Assembly: GCA_902539745.1 (NCBI GenBank) | Contig: CACBKA010000001.1 | Location: 1-64,000 of the forward strand | Direction: 5' to 3' | DNA length: 64,000 bases | From: an uncultured Pelagibacteraceae bacterium | GTDB lineage: Bacteria > Pseudomonadota > Alphaproteobacteria > Pelagibacterales > Pelagibacteraceae | In this document: positions 8,830 to 16,808 of the stretch, piece by piece | Position numbering within the stretch: position 1 is the stretch's first letter | Layout: every line of letters begins with the position of its first letter | Position numbers and translations under genes: made by a program | Notes under the pieces: model-generated | Told to the model about the DNA's origin: nothing | Database searches by the model: none | What the model saw: only the letters and a program-made list of their open reading frames with translations

Positions 8830-9873
8830 ATGGATAAAAAAGTTAAAATTGCAATAGATTTAATGGGTGGTGAAAACTCTCCTGACAAAAATCTTGATGG
8901 TATAGAATTATTCATAAAACGAAATAAAAATTTAGATGATTATTTTTTTTATTTATTTGGAAATGAAGATTTAATTAATGAAAAAATAAAAAAAAAATCC
9001 CTTAAAAACTTTAAAATTTTCGATACTAAAATCGTTGTTTCTGATGACCTACCAGCTTTGTCAGCTTTAAAAAAAGGAAAAGATTCTAGTATGTGGAAAT
9101 CGATTGAATCTCAAAATTCTTTAGATGTAGATGTTTCTTTATCCGCAGGAAATACTGGTGTCTTGTTGGTTATGTCAAAAATGATATTAAAAACTTTAGA
9201 GGATGTTGATAAACCAGCTTTAGCTGGACTTTGGCCTAATAAAAAAGGAATGAATGTCGTTCTTGATCTTGGAGCGAACATTAATTGTAGTGAGAAAAAT
9301 TTGATAGACTTTTCTGAAATGGGTGCTGCGCTATATCAATCTCTATTTCCAAATGAAAAAGCTAAAGTTGCATTATTAAATATAGGTTCGGAGGAGATTA
9401 AAGGAACTGAATTATTAAAAGGGACTTATACAAAACTCAAAAAATTGGATGAGATAGGAGACTTTAAATTTTATGGTTATATTGAGGGAAATCATATAAC
9501 AGATGGAAATTGCAATGTCATTGTAACTGATGGGTTTACTGGAAATGTAGCTCTTAAAACTGCAGAGGGAACGGCAAATTTTTTAACTGATAATTTAAAA
9601 AAGGCTTTATCTAGTAATATTTTTTCAAAATTCTCTTCAGTTTTGTCTTATTTTGCGCTTAAAAAATTTAAAAATAAATTAGATCCAAGAAAATATAACG
9701 GTGCAATTTTTCTTGGCTTAAAAGGTCCCGTGGTAAAAAGTCATGGATCAACAGATGCCTTAGGTTTTTCTTATTCTTTAGATGTTTGTTATAAAATTGC
9801 TAAAGGACAAATGATAGATAAAATCAAACTTAACCTTGGCCATATCAAAAACATTAATAATGAGCAGAAATAA
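8830..9873 (+). CDS. plsX: Phosphate acyltransferase PlsX
   Basis: A 347-residue PlsX that makes acyl-phosphate from acyl-ACP for phospholipid synthesis. The start IAIDLMGGENSP, the core SAGNTGVLLVMSKMILKTL, DLGANINC, NIGSEEIKG, GYIEGNHI, VTDGFTGNVALKTAEG and the end FLGLKGPVVKSHGSTDALGF are family signatures. Length is normal. It overlaps the IHF-like gene by 14 bp. The fabH gene that commonly follows plsX in proteobacteria is not here. Confidence 0.96.
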   Translation: MDKKVKIAIDLMGGENSPDKNLDGIELFIKRNKNLDDYFFYLFGNEDLINEKIKKKSLKNFKIFDTKIVVSDDLPALSALKKGKDSSMWKSIESQNSLDVDVSLSAGNTGVLLVMSKMILKTLEDVDKPALAGLWPNKKGMNVVLDLGANINCSEKNLIDFSEMGAALYQSLFPNEKAKVALLNIGSEEIKGTELLKGTYTKLKKLDEIGDFKFYGYIEGNHITDGNCNVIVTDGFTGNVALKTAEGTANFLTDNLKKALSSNIFSKFSSVLSYFALKKFKNKLDPRKYNGAIFLGLKGPVVKSHGSTDALGFSYSLDVCYKIAKGQMIDKIKLNLGHIKNINNEQK

Positions 9874-10153
9874 TATTAGCAAAGATGATATAGTATATAA
9901 TATCAAAAATCGTTATAGATTACCCTCAAGTTATATAGAAACTATTTATGATAATATATTTTTGATCATAAAAAATGGTTTAAAAAAAAAAGGTAAATTT
10001 AAAATATCGAAGTTTGGTACATTTAAAGTAATTTTTAAAAAAGCTAGGTTGGGCATGAACCCAAATTCTAAAGTTAAATACACTATTAGTGAGAGGAAAG
10101 TTGTTGTTTTTTCACCATCCAAAATAGTTAAAAATAAACTAAATGGAAAATAA
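9860..10153 (+). CDS. IHF/HU family DNA-bending protein (IHF alpha-like)
   Basis: A 97-residue protein starting MSRNNISKDDIV at ATG 9860. An in-frame upstream ATG (9836) lies deep inside plsX and adds residues that do not match the family, so the later start is preferred. Helix-helix-strand core GKFKISKFGTFKV, then the DNA-clasping arm KKARLGMNPNSK with the intercalating proline, and VVVFSPSKIVKNKLN at the end match IHF/HU. Position between plsX and a MerR gene is where alphaproteobacteria carry ihfA. The N-terminal helices are quite divergent. Confidence 0.85.
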   Translation: MSRNNISKDDIVYNIKNRYRLPSSYIETIYDNIFLIIKNGLKKKGKFKISKFGTFKVIFKKARLGMNPNSKVKYTISERKVVVFSPSKIVKNKLNGK

Positions 10154-10520
10154 TAGAGCTTATAAAACAATTAGTGAAGTTGCTCAGGAAATTGGTCTTG
10201 TAAATAAAAAGAACAAGAAACCAAACACCCATACATTACGCTTTTGGGAAAAACATTTTAAACAAATTAAACCTAAATTACTTTCTGGAAATAGAAGGTA
10301 TTATTCAGATAAAGATATTAAATATATAAAATTAATTTATGTTTTACTCAAAACTAAAGGATTCACAATTAATGGTGCAAAAAAAGCTTTGAATGATCCT
10401 TCGATAAAACTTGACGATACTTTAATTTCTAGTGTAAATAGAGAAAATTTTAAATTTTCACTTAAAACTAAGTTGGTGAAAATTAAAAAAATTATAGATA
10501 AAATTAAAAAAGAAAAATAA
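10143..10520 (+). CDS. MerR family transcriptional regulator
   Basis: A 125-residue protein with a MerR-type winged helix-turn-helix: KTISEVAQEIGL, then THTLRFWEKHFKQIKPKLLSGNRRYYSDKDIKYIKLIYVLLKTKGFTINGAKKAL (family: LRfWE..Fp.l.P....g.rR.Y....v..l..I..LL...G.ti.gA...L). No effector-binding cysteine cluster is present, and the C-terminus is a short lysine-rich helix. This is the IHF-linked MerR found downstream of ihfA in alphaproteobacteria; its targets are not evident. It overlaps the IHF gene by 11 bp and rpmG by 1 bp. Confidence 0.88.
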   Translation: MENNRAYKTISEVAQEIGLVNKKNKKPNTHTLRFWEKHFKQIKPKLLSGNRRYYSDKDIKYIKLIYVLLKTKGFTINGAKKALNDPSIKLDDTLISSVNRENFKFSLKTKLVKIKKIIDKIKKEK

Positions 10521-10711
10521 TGGCTAAAAAATCATCAGTTAAGGTTAGATTAGTTCCCGAGAAAAAAGTAGATAGTGCATTCTATTACTATGTAAAGAAG
10601 CCTACAAAAGGTGAAAAAGCTAAAGTTAAATTAAAGCTAAAAAAATATAATCCAGAAACCAGAAAACACGAATATTTTATAGAAAAAAAACTCCCACCGC
10701 ATAGTAAGTAA
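10520..10711 (+). CDS. rpmG: 50S ribosomal protein L33
   Basis: A 63-residue basic protein. MAKKSSVKVRLVP at the start, FYYYVKKPT (family: FYVTKKNP), LKLKKYNPETRKHEYFIEKKL (family: LELKKYDPVVRKHVxFKExK) identify L33. The central loop carries a few extra residues compared with the usual 55-residue form. The start codon overlaps the MerR stop by 1 bp. It ends 2 bp from the convergent chorismate mutase gene. Confidence 0.92.
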   Translation: MAKKSSVKVRLVPEKKVDSAFYYYVKKPTKGEKAKVKLKLKKYNPETRKHEYFIEKKLPPHSK

Positions 10712-10713
10712 AA

Positions 10714-11004
10714 TTATTTTTTTTTAAATTTTCTATATTCAAAATCTATATATGCTTTTATCATATTAGACCAAATACGTCGTGTCAGCTTAACATCAAG
10801 CCCTTTTTTAATTGATTTCTTTTTAATATTTTTTAGAATTACACTTATTCTTTTTTTATCTACAATTTGTTTTTTACTTGTCTTATTTTGTAATACTTGA
10901 TTTACAAGATTAGTTCGAATTTTTATAATATCTAGCATTTTACTATCTAAAATATCCAACTTTTTTCTTATTTTTAATATTTTTTTATTTTTATTCAGCG
11001 ACAT
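10714..11004 (-). CDS. Chorismate mutase, AroQ class (monofunctional)
   Basis: A 96-residue all-helical protein with the AroQ pattern: IRKKLDILDSKMLDIIKIRTNLVNQVLQNK, then IVDKKRISVILKNIKKKSIKKGLDVKLTRRIWSNMIKAYIDFE. The conserved Arg of helix 1, Lys in the LxxxvxxxK segment and the R-E/R-I segment are in place. It would convert chorismate to prephenate for Phe/Tyr synthesis. It is a standalone domain with no prephenate dehydratase attached. It is convergent with rpmG and divergent from ctaA. Confidence 0.82.
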   Translation of the reverse strand: MSLNKNKKILKIRKKLDILDSKMLDIIKIRTNLVNQVLQNKTSKKQIVDKKRISVILKNIKKKSIKKGLDVKLTRRIWSNMIKAYIDFEYRKFKKK

Positions 11005-11046
11005 AAATGCAATTAATAAAATATACGATTATTATATAACACAACT

Positions 11047-12078
11047 ATGGAAATAATATTAAGAAAAGAATATTCAAAATTCATAACATATTGGTTAATC
11101 AGTCTGTTATTTTTTATATCAATAATCGTAATTGTAGGCGGTTTAACAAGGTTAACCGACTCAGGCTTGTCAATAACAACATGGGATGTTGTCAAAGGAA
11201 TTCTGCCACCCCTAAACAATAACCAATGGAACGATGTGTTTAATCTTTATAAAGAGATACCTCAGTTTTATCTTATTAATCAAAGCATGACGTTGAATGA
11301 ATTTAAAATTATATACTATTGGGAATACATTCACAGAATCTTAGGTAGAATTTTAGGCTTACTTTTTCTTATACCTTTCACTTATATATATTTTAAAAAA
11401 ATATTAAATCAAAATTATAATATGAATTTCTTTGTATTATTTTTACTAATATTAGTTCAGGGAACCGTAGGATGGTATATGGTAAAAAGTGGCTTAATAG
11501 AAAATACTACTGTAAGTCATTATAGGTTAGCGTTACATTTAAATTTAGCTTTTATCCTTTTTTCAGCAGTTTTTTGGTATTTTTTAAATATAAGAAATAA
11601 AAAAAATAAAATTTTCTTTTGTCTAAAAAATGAAAATATTTTCTCAAAAATATTTATACTTTTGATATTTACACAAATTACTTTTGGAGCTTTTACTTCA
11701 GGATTAGATGCAGGAAAAATATATCAATCCTGGCCTTTAATGAATAATTATTTTTTTCCTGATGATTTAACTTATAAAGATATAATTTTTCCACAAGTTT
11801 TAAGTGAACCATCATTCGTACAATTTATTCATAGGAAATTGGCTTACTTAATTTTTATATATGTTGTAATTATGAGTTTTCTTATTTTTTACAGAAGACA
11901 GAAGGAAATGTATCGACCAACATTGTATTTGTTGACAATGATTTTTATACAAATAATTCTAGGAATTTTCACTCTTTTAAGCGGAGCATATATTTGGGTT
12001 GCTTCTTTACATCAGATTTCTACGATTCTTTTGCTTCTTTCATCAATTTATTTTTACTATAACACGCTAAAAATATAG
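11047..12078 (+). CDS. ctaA: Heme A synthase (CtaA/Cox15)
   Basis: A 343-residue polytopic inner-membrane enzyme that oxidises heme O to heme A for cytochrome c oxidase. It has eight hydrophobic segments and the heme-liganding histidines in EYIHRILGR, VSHYRLALHLNLA, FIHRKLAYL and ASLHQIS. The N-terminal GGLTRLTDSGLSITTWDVVKGILPPLN is the proteobacterial Cox15 signature. The gene is preceded by a short AT-rich gap shared with the divergent chorismate mutase and followed by rplM. Confidence 0.96.
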   Translation: MEIILRKEYSKFITYWLISLLFFISIIVIVGGLTRLTDSGLSITTWDVVKGILPPLNNNQWNDVFNLYKEIPQFYLINQSMTLNEFKIIYYWEYIHRILGRILGLLFLIPFTYIYFKKILNQNYNMNFFVLFLLILVQGTVGWYMVKSGLIENTTVSHYRLALHLNLAFILFSAVFWYFLNIRNKKNKIFFCLKNENIFSKIFILLIFTQITFGAFTSGLDAGKIYQSWPLMNNYFFPDDLTYKDIIFPQVLSEPSFVQFIHRKLAYLIFIYVVIMSFLIFYRRQKEMYRPTLYLLTMIFIQIILGIFTLLSGAYIWVASLHQISTILLLLSSIYFYYNTLKI

Positions 12079-12084
12079 TTTTTA

Positions 12085-12111
12085 TTGACATAGTAATTAA
12101 TAACTTGTAAT
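12085..12111 (+). promoter_or_regulatory. Candidate promoter of rplM-rpsI
   Basis: A perfect TTGACA (12085-12090) is followed after 15 bp by TGTAAT (12106-12111). The spacing is shorter than the optimal 17 bp, and the rplM start codon would be within about 10 nt of the transcription start. Exact -35 boxes are rare in this window, which is why it is listed. Confidence 0.35.
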
Positions 12112-12126
12112 TATCGCCAAGTTAAA

Positions 12127-12588
12127 ATGACACCGTTTATTAAAAAAAAAGATATTAAAAACAATTGGTATTTAGTAAATGCTAAAGATCTTGTTGTAGG
12201 GAGACTAGCAGCATATATCTCAATGGTTCTTAGAGGAAAAAATAAGCCTCAGTATAATCCGCATCAAGATAACGGAGATTTTGTTATAGTTACAAATATT
12301 GAAAAGTTGAAATTTACAGGTAAAAAATTTGAAAATAAAAAATATTATAAACACACGGGTTATCCAGGAGGTATAAAAAGTATTAATCCAAAAAATCTAA
12401 CGGAAAAAAACAAATCTCAAGATATTCTAAAATTTGCAGTTAAAAGAATGTTGCCAGGCGGTCCTTTGGCAAAAAAACAATTAAGCAAACTTAAAATATA
12501 TTATGGAGACAAGCATCCTCATGAAACTCAAAATCCTGTTGAAATCAATTTTTCTAAAATTAACAAAAAAAACCATATTAAAGTCTAA
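12127..12588 (+). CDS. rplM: 50S ribosomal protein L13
   Basis: A 153-residue L13 of the large subunit. [54 protein letters not shown] and [34 protein letters not shown] are diagnostic. It overlaps rpsI by 1 bp in the universal rplM-rpsI pair. An unusually clear -35 element lies just upstream. Confidence 0.98.
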   Translation: MTPFIKKKDIKNNWYLVNAKDLVVGRLAAYISMVLRGKNKPQYNPHQDNGDFVIVTNIEKLKFTGKKFENKKYYKHTGYPGGIKSINPKNLTEKNKSQDILKFAVKRMLPGGPLAKKQLSKLKIYYGDKHPHETQNPVEINFSKINKKNHIKV

Positions 12589-13025
12589 TGGAAAACACTC
12601 AGGTAGAAAAGAATATTGGCAAAATGAAATTAGATTTTAAAGAAAGTAATTATGCTACAGGAAGAAGAAAAGAATCAGTAGCAAGAGTATGGGTTAAGAA
12701 GGGATCAGGCAAAATCTTTGTAAACGGAAAAACCATGAATGATTATTTTAAAAGACCAGTACATCAATTAATTGTAGTTATGCCTTTACAAGAAACAAAT
12801 GTATTAAATAAATTTGATGTAAAATGTAATGTTAAAGGTGGTGGATTATCAGGTCAAGCTGGTGCAATAATACACGGGATTTCAAGAGCATTAGTAAAAA
12901 CTGATCCTTCATTTAAAAAAACATTAAAGAAAAATAAATTTACAACCAGAGATTCGAGAAAAGTTGAAAGAAAAAAATACGGACACAAAAAAGCACGTAG
13001 AAGCTTCCAATTCTCTAAGAGATAA
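12588..13025 (+). CDS. rpsI: 30S ribosomal protein S9
   Basis: A 145-residue S9. After a short non-conserved N-terminus the conserved region begins [45 protein letters not shown] and the C-terminal [12 protein letters not shown] tail, which reaches the ribosomal P site, are present. The first ~18 residues ([19 protein letters not shown]) are an extension common in alphaproteobacterial S9. Confidence 0.98.
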   Translation: MENTQVEKNIGKMKLDFKESNYATGRRKESVARVWVKKGSGKIFVNGKTMNDYFKRPVHQLIVVMPLQETNVLNKFDVKCNVKGGGLSGQAGAIIHGISRALVKTDPSFKKTLKKNKFTTRDSRKVERKKYGHKKARRSFQFSKR

Positions 13026-13067
13026 ATCATTCATTACTATTAAAATTAAAAGTGATATAAACAATTT

Positions 13068-14096
13068 ATGTCAGCAAAAAAATTAAATATTGCTATCGCT
13101 GGAGCAACAGGTTTTGTTGGACTCGATTTGATCAAATTTTTATCAAATCATCCCAAGGTTCAAATAAAGTATCTATGTGCCCAAAAGAATATTGGAAAGA
13201 AAATTCAGTATTTTGATAAAAGGATAACAAAAAATTTACCAAAGATATCGAAACTTAAATCTGTAGATTGGGCCATAATTGATATTTTGTTTACAGCATT
13301 ACCCAATGGAGAAAGTCAGATAATTTCAAGAACTCTAATAAATAAAAAATTAAAAATAATTGACCTATCAGCTGACTTTAGATTATCCGATAGTTCCGTA
13401 TATAAAAAGTTTTATGGTAGAGAACATTTGGCAAAGGAATTAATTAAAAAATCTATTTATGCTATATCCGAATTTACAAAGGACAAATTAAAAAAATTCA
13501 AAATAATCGCTTGCCCAGGTTGTTATCCTACGTCAATTCAATTGCCTTTAATTCCATTATTAAAGAAAAATTTAATTAATAATAAGAATATTATAATTGA
13601 CTCTAAATCTGGATATTCTGGTGCTGGTAAAAATTTAAAAAAGAAATTTAAGCATAAAAATATTTTTTCGTCAATTCATGCATACGGAACCTATAAGCAT
13701 AGACATATAAGTGAGCTAGATCAGGAATTGAATAAAATATCAAATACAAAAATCAAATATGTTTTTATTCCCCATCTTATTCCAACTTTTAGAGGAATGT
13801 TATCATCTATTTATTTAGAATTAAAACCTGGTGTCACTCTAAAAAAAGTTTTTAAAGAATTAAAAAACTTTCATAAAAATAATTATTTTGTAAAAATCAA
13901 TCCATTAAATAAAAGTATTGGCACAGAAAATGTATTAAATACAAATTTTTGTGAAATTTCTATTTGTCAGTTAAAAGAAAAAAGAAAAATACTTATTTTG
14001 TCAGCTATTGATAATTTAGTCAAAGGAGCTGCAGGTCAAGCAATTCAAAATATGAACATAATGAATAATTTTAAAGAGAACATAGGCATTAAATGA
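13068..14096 (+). CDS. argC: N-acetyl-gamma-glutamyl-phosphate reductase
   Basis: A 342-residue arginine-biosynthesis reductase acting on N-acetylglutamyl phosphate. The Rossmann start NIAIAGATGFVGLDLIKFL, the catalytic cysteine in ACPGCYPTS (about residue 148) and the histidine in PHLIPTFRGM identify ArgC. Length matches the ~345-residue family. Following rpsI is a conserved position in alphaproteobacteria. It overlaps the next gene by 4 bp. Confidence 0.95.
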   Translation: MSAKKLNIAIAGATGFVGLDLIKFLSNHPKVQIKYLCAQKNIGKKIQYFDKRITKNLPKISKLKSVDWAIIDILFTALPNGESQIISRTLINKKLKIIDLSADFRLSDSSVYKKFYGREHLAKELIKKSIYAISEFTKDKLKKFKIIACPGCYPTSIQLPLIPLLKKNLINNKNIIIDSKSGYSGAGKNLKKKFKHKNIFSSIHAYGTYKHRHISELDQELNKISNTKIKYVFIPHLIPTFRGMLSSIYLELKPGVTLKKVFKELKNFHKNNYFVKINPLNKSIGTENVLNTNFCEISICQLKEKRKILILSAIDNLVKGAAGQAIQNMNIMNNFKENIGIK

Positions 14097-14569
14097 GAAT
14101 TTTATTTATTTTTTTTTTTATTTTAGTCAGTTGTACAACAATCAGTGACAGCAAGGTTAAAAAAATCTATATATGTGGAGACCATGAGTGCGCAAATAAA
14201 AAGGAAATGAACGATTATTTTGAAAATAATATTTCTATAGAGATTTACACCCTTTCAAAGTCATCAAAAAGAGATAAAGATTTTGATTTGGTAGAATTAA
14301 ATATGTCAAATGAAGATAAAAAAAACTTAGTTTCAGTTGATGTACAAAAAAAACAAATTAGGGATAAAATTAAAAAAAGAAACAAAATATCAAAATTAAA
14401 TATTAAAAAAGGCGAAAACAACATAGTAAATAGAAAGAAAAAAAATAGACCTAAAATTACACTGGTGAGGCTTTGTAAAGATTTGCAAGAATGTGATATA
14501 GATAATGTTGCAAAAATAATTATCAAAAGAGGTAGTGAAAAAAAATACCCAGATTTAACAATCGAATGA
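14093..14569 (+). CDS. Small lipoprotein of unknown function
   Basis: A 158-residue predicted lipoprotein with a short signal peptide and lipobox LVSC (Cys14). The rest is charged and lysine-rich. A short motif IYICGDHECANKKEMNDYFENNISIEIYTL opens the mature part and another cysteine pair occurs in VRLCKDLQECDID near the C-terminus, so four cysteines could form disulfides in the periplasm. I do not recognise a family. It overlaps argC and hom by 4 bp each, so it is embedded in an amino-acid biosynthesis operon. Confidence 0.65.
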   Translation: MRILFIFFFILVSCTTISDSKVKKIYICGDHECANKKEMNDYFENNISIEIYTLSKSSKRDKDFDLVELNMSNEDKKNLVSVDVQKKQIRDKIKKRNKISKLNIKKGENNIVNRKKKNRPKITLVRLCKDLQECDIDNVAKIIIKRGSEKKYPDLTIE

Positions 14570-15864
14570 CTAAAAAAAAAAATTTTAATCTAGCAATCGT
14601 AGGTTTAGGAAACATTGGTTTAAATCTTTATAAACATCTTATAAAAAATAAAAAATCAATAATTGAAAAAAATAATGTTTTCTTTGATATTAAATATGTT
14701 TCTGCAAAAAATATAAAAAAAAAACGAGGTATATCCATTCCTAAAAAAAAATGGTTACGTAACTATTTAGACGCGTCTAAACTAGATGATATTGATATAG
14801 TCATTGAACTTATAGGTGGAGCAGACGGTCCAGCCAAGAAGCTTGTTTTTGATTCAATAAAAAGAAAAAAACATGTTGTTACTGCTAACAAATCTTTAAT
14901 ATCAAAGTATGGTGATCAACTTGCCTTACTTGCAGAAAGAAATAAAGTTAATATTGAATTTGAGGCTGCTGTTGCTGGCGGTATACCAATAATAAGGACA
15001 CTCAAAGAAGGATTTGTTGCGAATAAAACTAAAAAAGTTTATGGAATTCTAAATGGCACTTCAAATTTTATCTTATCAAACATGGATAAAATGAATATTT
15101 CTTTTAATAAAGTTTTAAATAAAGCTAAAAAATTAGGTTATGCAGAAAGTAATCCAAAATCAGATTTAAATGGTGACGATGTACGATCTAAAGTCCAAAT
15201 ACTTTCATCATTAGCTTTTAATTGTTTTATAAATAAAAATAATATTAATCAGGAGGGTATAAATTTTATTGACGAGATAGATATTAAAAACGCAAACATA
15301 TTAGGCTATAAAATAAAACACATTGGTCTTAGTGAAATTTCAGAAGGAAAACTTATTCAAAGGGTAAATCCATGTTTAATAAAAAAGGGCTCCCGTCTCG
15401 GTAATGTCAATGGTGTCTTAAACGCTGTGATTATAGAGGGCGAACCTATTGGAAAATCTGTCTTACAAGGTGAGGGTGCTGGAGCTGGTCCAACTACATC
15501 AGCTTTAGTTTCAGATATATGTTCAATACTAAGGGGCAATTTAAAGTATCCTTTTTCTGTTTCACATAAAAAGAGGAAAAAAATCAATTCTATTGATATA
15601 TCAAATCAATGGTTTTCTAATTATATCAGACTTGATGCTCTTGATAAAAAAGGTGTTCTTTCCGCAATAACAAAAATTATGTCAAAAAATAAAATTTCAG
15701 TCAAAAGATTGATTCAAGATCCTTTAAAGGGAAAAAAGTATGCATCTATAATAATAATTTCCCATAAAGCTAAAAATAAAAATGTTAAAAAATGTATCGA
15801 CGAATTAAATAAAAAGAATTTTATAATAAACCGTCCAAAATTTATAAGAATAGAAGAGATTTAA
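14566..15864 (+). CDS. hom: Homoserine dehydrogenase
   Basis: A 432-residue enzyme reducing aspartate semialdehyde to homoserine (threonine/methionine branch). Domains in order are an NAD(P)-binding Rossmann fold (LAIVGLGNIGLNL), the catalytic domain with EAAVAGGIPIIRTLKEG, YGILNGTSNFIL, the substrate site SDLNGDDVRSK and GEGAGAGPTTSALVSDI, and a C-terminal ACT regulatory domain (about 350-432, RLDALDKKGVLSAIT). Length is standard. glpX starts 2 bp after its stop. Confidence 0.96.
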   Translation: MTKKKNFNLAIVGLGNIGLNLYKHLIKNKKSIIEKNNVFFDIKYVSAKNIKKKRGISIPKKKWLRNYLDASKLDDIDIVIELIGGADGPAKKLVFDSIKRKKHVVTANKSLISKYGDQLALLAERNKVNIEFEAAVAGGIPIIRTLKEGFVANKTKKVYGILNGTSNFILSNMDKMNISFNKVLNKAKKLGYAESNPKSDLNGDDVRSKVQILSSLAFNCFINKNNINQEGINFIDEIDIKNANILGYKIKHIGLSEISEGKLIQRVNPCLIKKGSRLGNVNGVLNAVIIEGEPIGKSVLQGEGAGAGPTTSALVSDICSILRGNLKYPFSVSHKKRKKINSIDISNQWFSNYIRLDALDKKGVLSAITKIMSKNKISVKRLIQDPLKGKKYASIIIISHKAKNKNVKKCIDELNKKNFIINRPKFIRIEEI

Positions 15865-15866
15865 AG

Positions 15867-16808
15867 TTGATTAATCCAAATTTATTAAATAATTTCATAA
15901 AAGTTTGTGAAAGAGCTGCTTTTGGTGCTTCTAAATTTAAGGGCAAAAACGACAAAATTGCTGCTGATCAGGCAGCTGTTGATGAGATGCGTTCTGAATT
16001 AAATAAAATTAGTTTTCAAGGCAAAGTAGTTATAGGCGAGGGTGAAATGGATGAAGCCCCAATGCTTTATATTGGCGAAACAGTTGGGACTGGAATTGGT
16101 GCAAATCTTGATATAGCTGTAGATCCATTAGAAGGAACAAATTTTGTTGCAAAGAATTTGCCAAATGCAATCTCAGTTATGGCAATAGCTGAAAAAAATT
16201 GCCTTTTGTCAGCACCAGATACATATATGGAAAAAATTGCAATAGGAAGTGGATATCCTAAGAGTCTTATTGATTTAGACTTTTCTGTCGAAAAAAATAT
16301 AAAATTATTAGCCAATGCTAAAAATGTTAATCCAGATAAATTAACCGCTTGTGTTTTAAAAAGAGATAGACATAACAATATTATATCTTCCCTTAACTCC
16401 CTTAATGTAAAAATTAAATTTATAGATGATGGTGATGTAATGGGTGTGATATCAGTAGTTGATCCTACGTCATCTATTGATATTTATTTAGGAACTGGAG
16501 GTGGACCCGAAGGTGTTTTGGCTGCAGCTGCATTACATTGTCTTGGAGGTCAAATGCAGGCAAGATTAGTTTTGAAAGATAAGGATCAGATTAAAAGAGC
16601 TGAGGCACTGAGTATATCTGATCTTAGAAAAAAATATAGCATTGTTGACATGGTAAAAGGTGATGTAATCTTTTGTGCTACAGGTATTACTGATGGTGAT
16701 ATGCTTAAAGGCATTATTAACAAAGGTGCCTACTTCGAAGCTAATTCATTTGTGCTTCATAAAAGTCAGAATATTTCTAAAAAAGTTAAAAATATAATTA
16801 AGAAATGA
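15867..16808 (+). CDS. glpX: Class II fructose-1,6-bisphosphatase
   Basis: A 313-residue GlpX-type phosphatase for gluconeogenesis. The metal and phosphate segments GEGEMDEAPMLYIGE, DPLEGTNFVA and the later GTGGGPEGVLAAAALHCLGGQMQARL are hallmarks. It starts at TTG 15867, 2 bp after hom, and ends overlapping recJ by 4 bp. hom-glpX-recJ order is conserved in alphaproteobacteria. No class I fbp was seen in the window. Confidence 0.95.
   Translation: MINPNLLNNFIKVCERAAFGASKFKGKNDKIAADQAAVDEMRSELNKISFQGKVVIGEGEMDEAPMLYIGETVGTGIGANLDIAVDPLEGTNFVAKNLPNAISVMAIAEKNCLLSAPDTYMEKIAIGSGYPKSLIDLDFSVEKNIKLLANAKNVNPDKLTACVLKRDRHNNIISSLNSLNVKIKFIDDGDVMGVISVVDPTSSIDIYLGTGGGPEGVLAAAALHCLGGQMQARLVLKDKDQIKRAEALSISDLRKKYSIVDMVKGDVIFCATGITDGDMLKGIINKGAYFEANSFVLHKSQNISKKVKNIIKK

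Noticed and set aside
9836-9859. Earlier ATG for the IHF-like protein
   Set aside because: It lies well inside plsX and adds MAISKTLI, which has no counterpart in the family; ATG 9860 gives a normal N-terminus.
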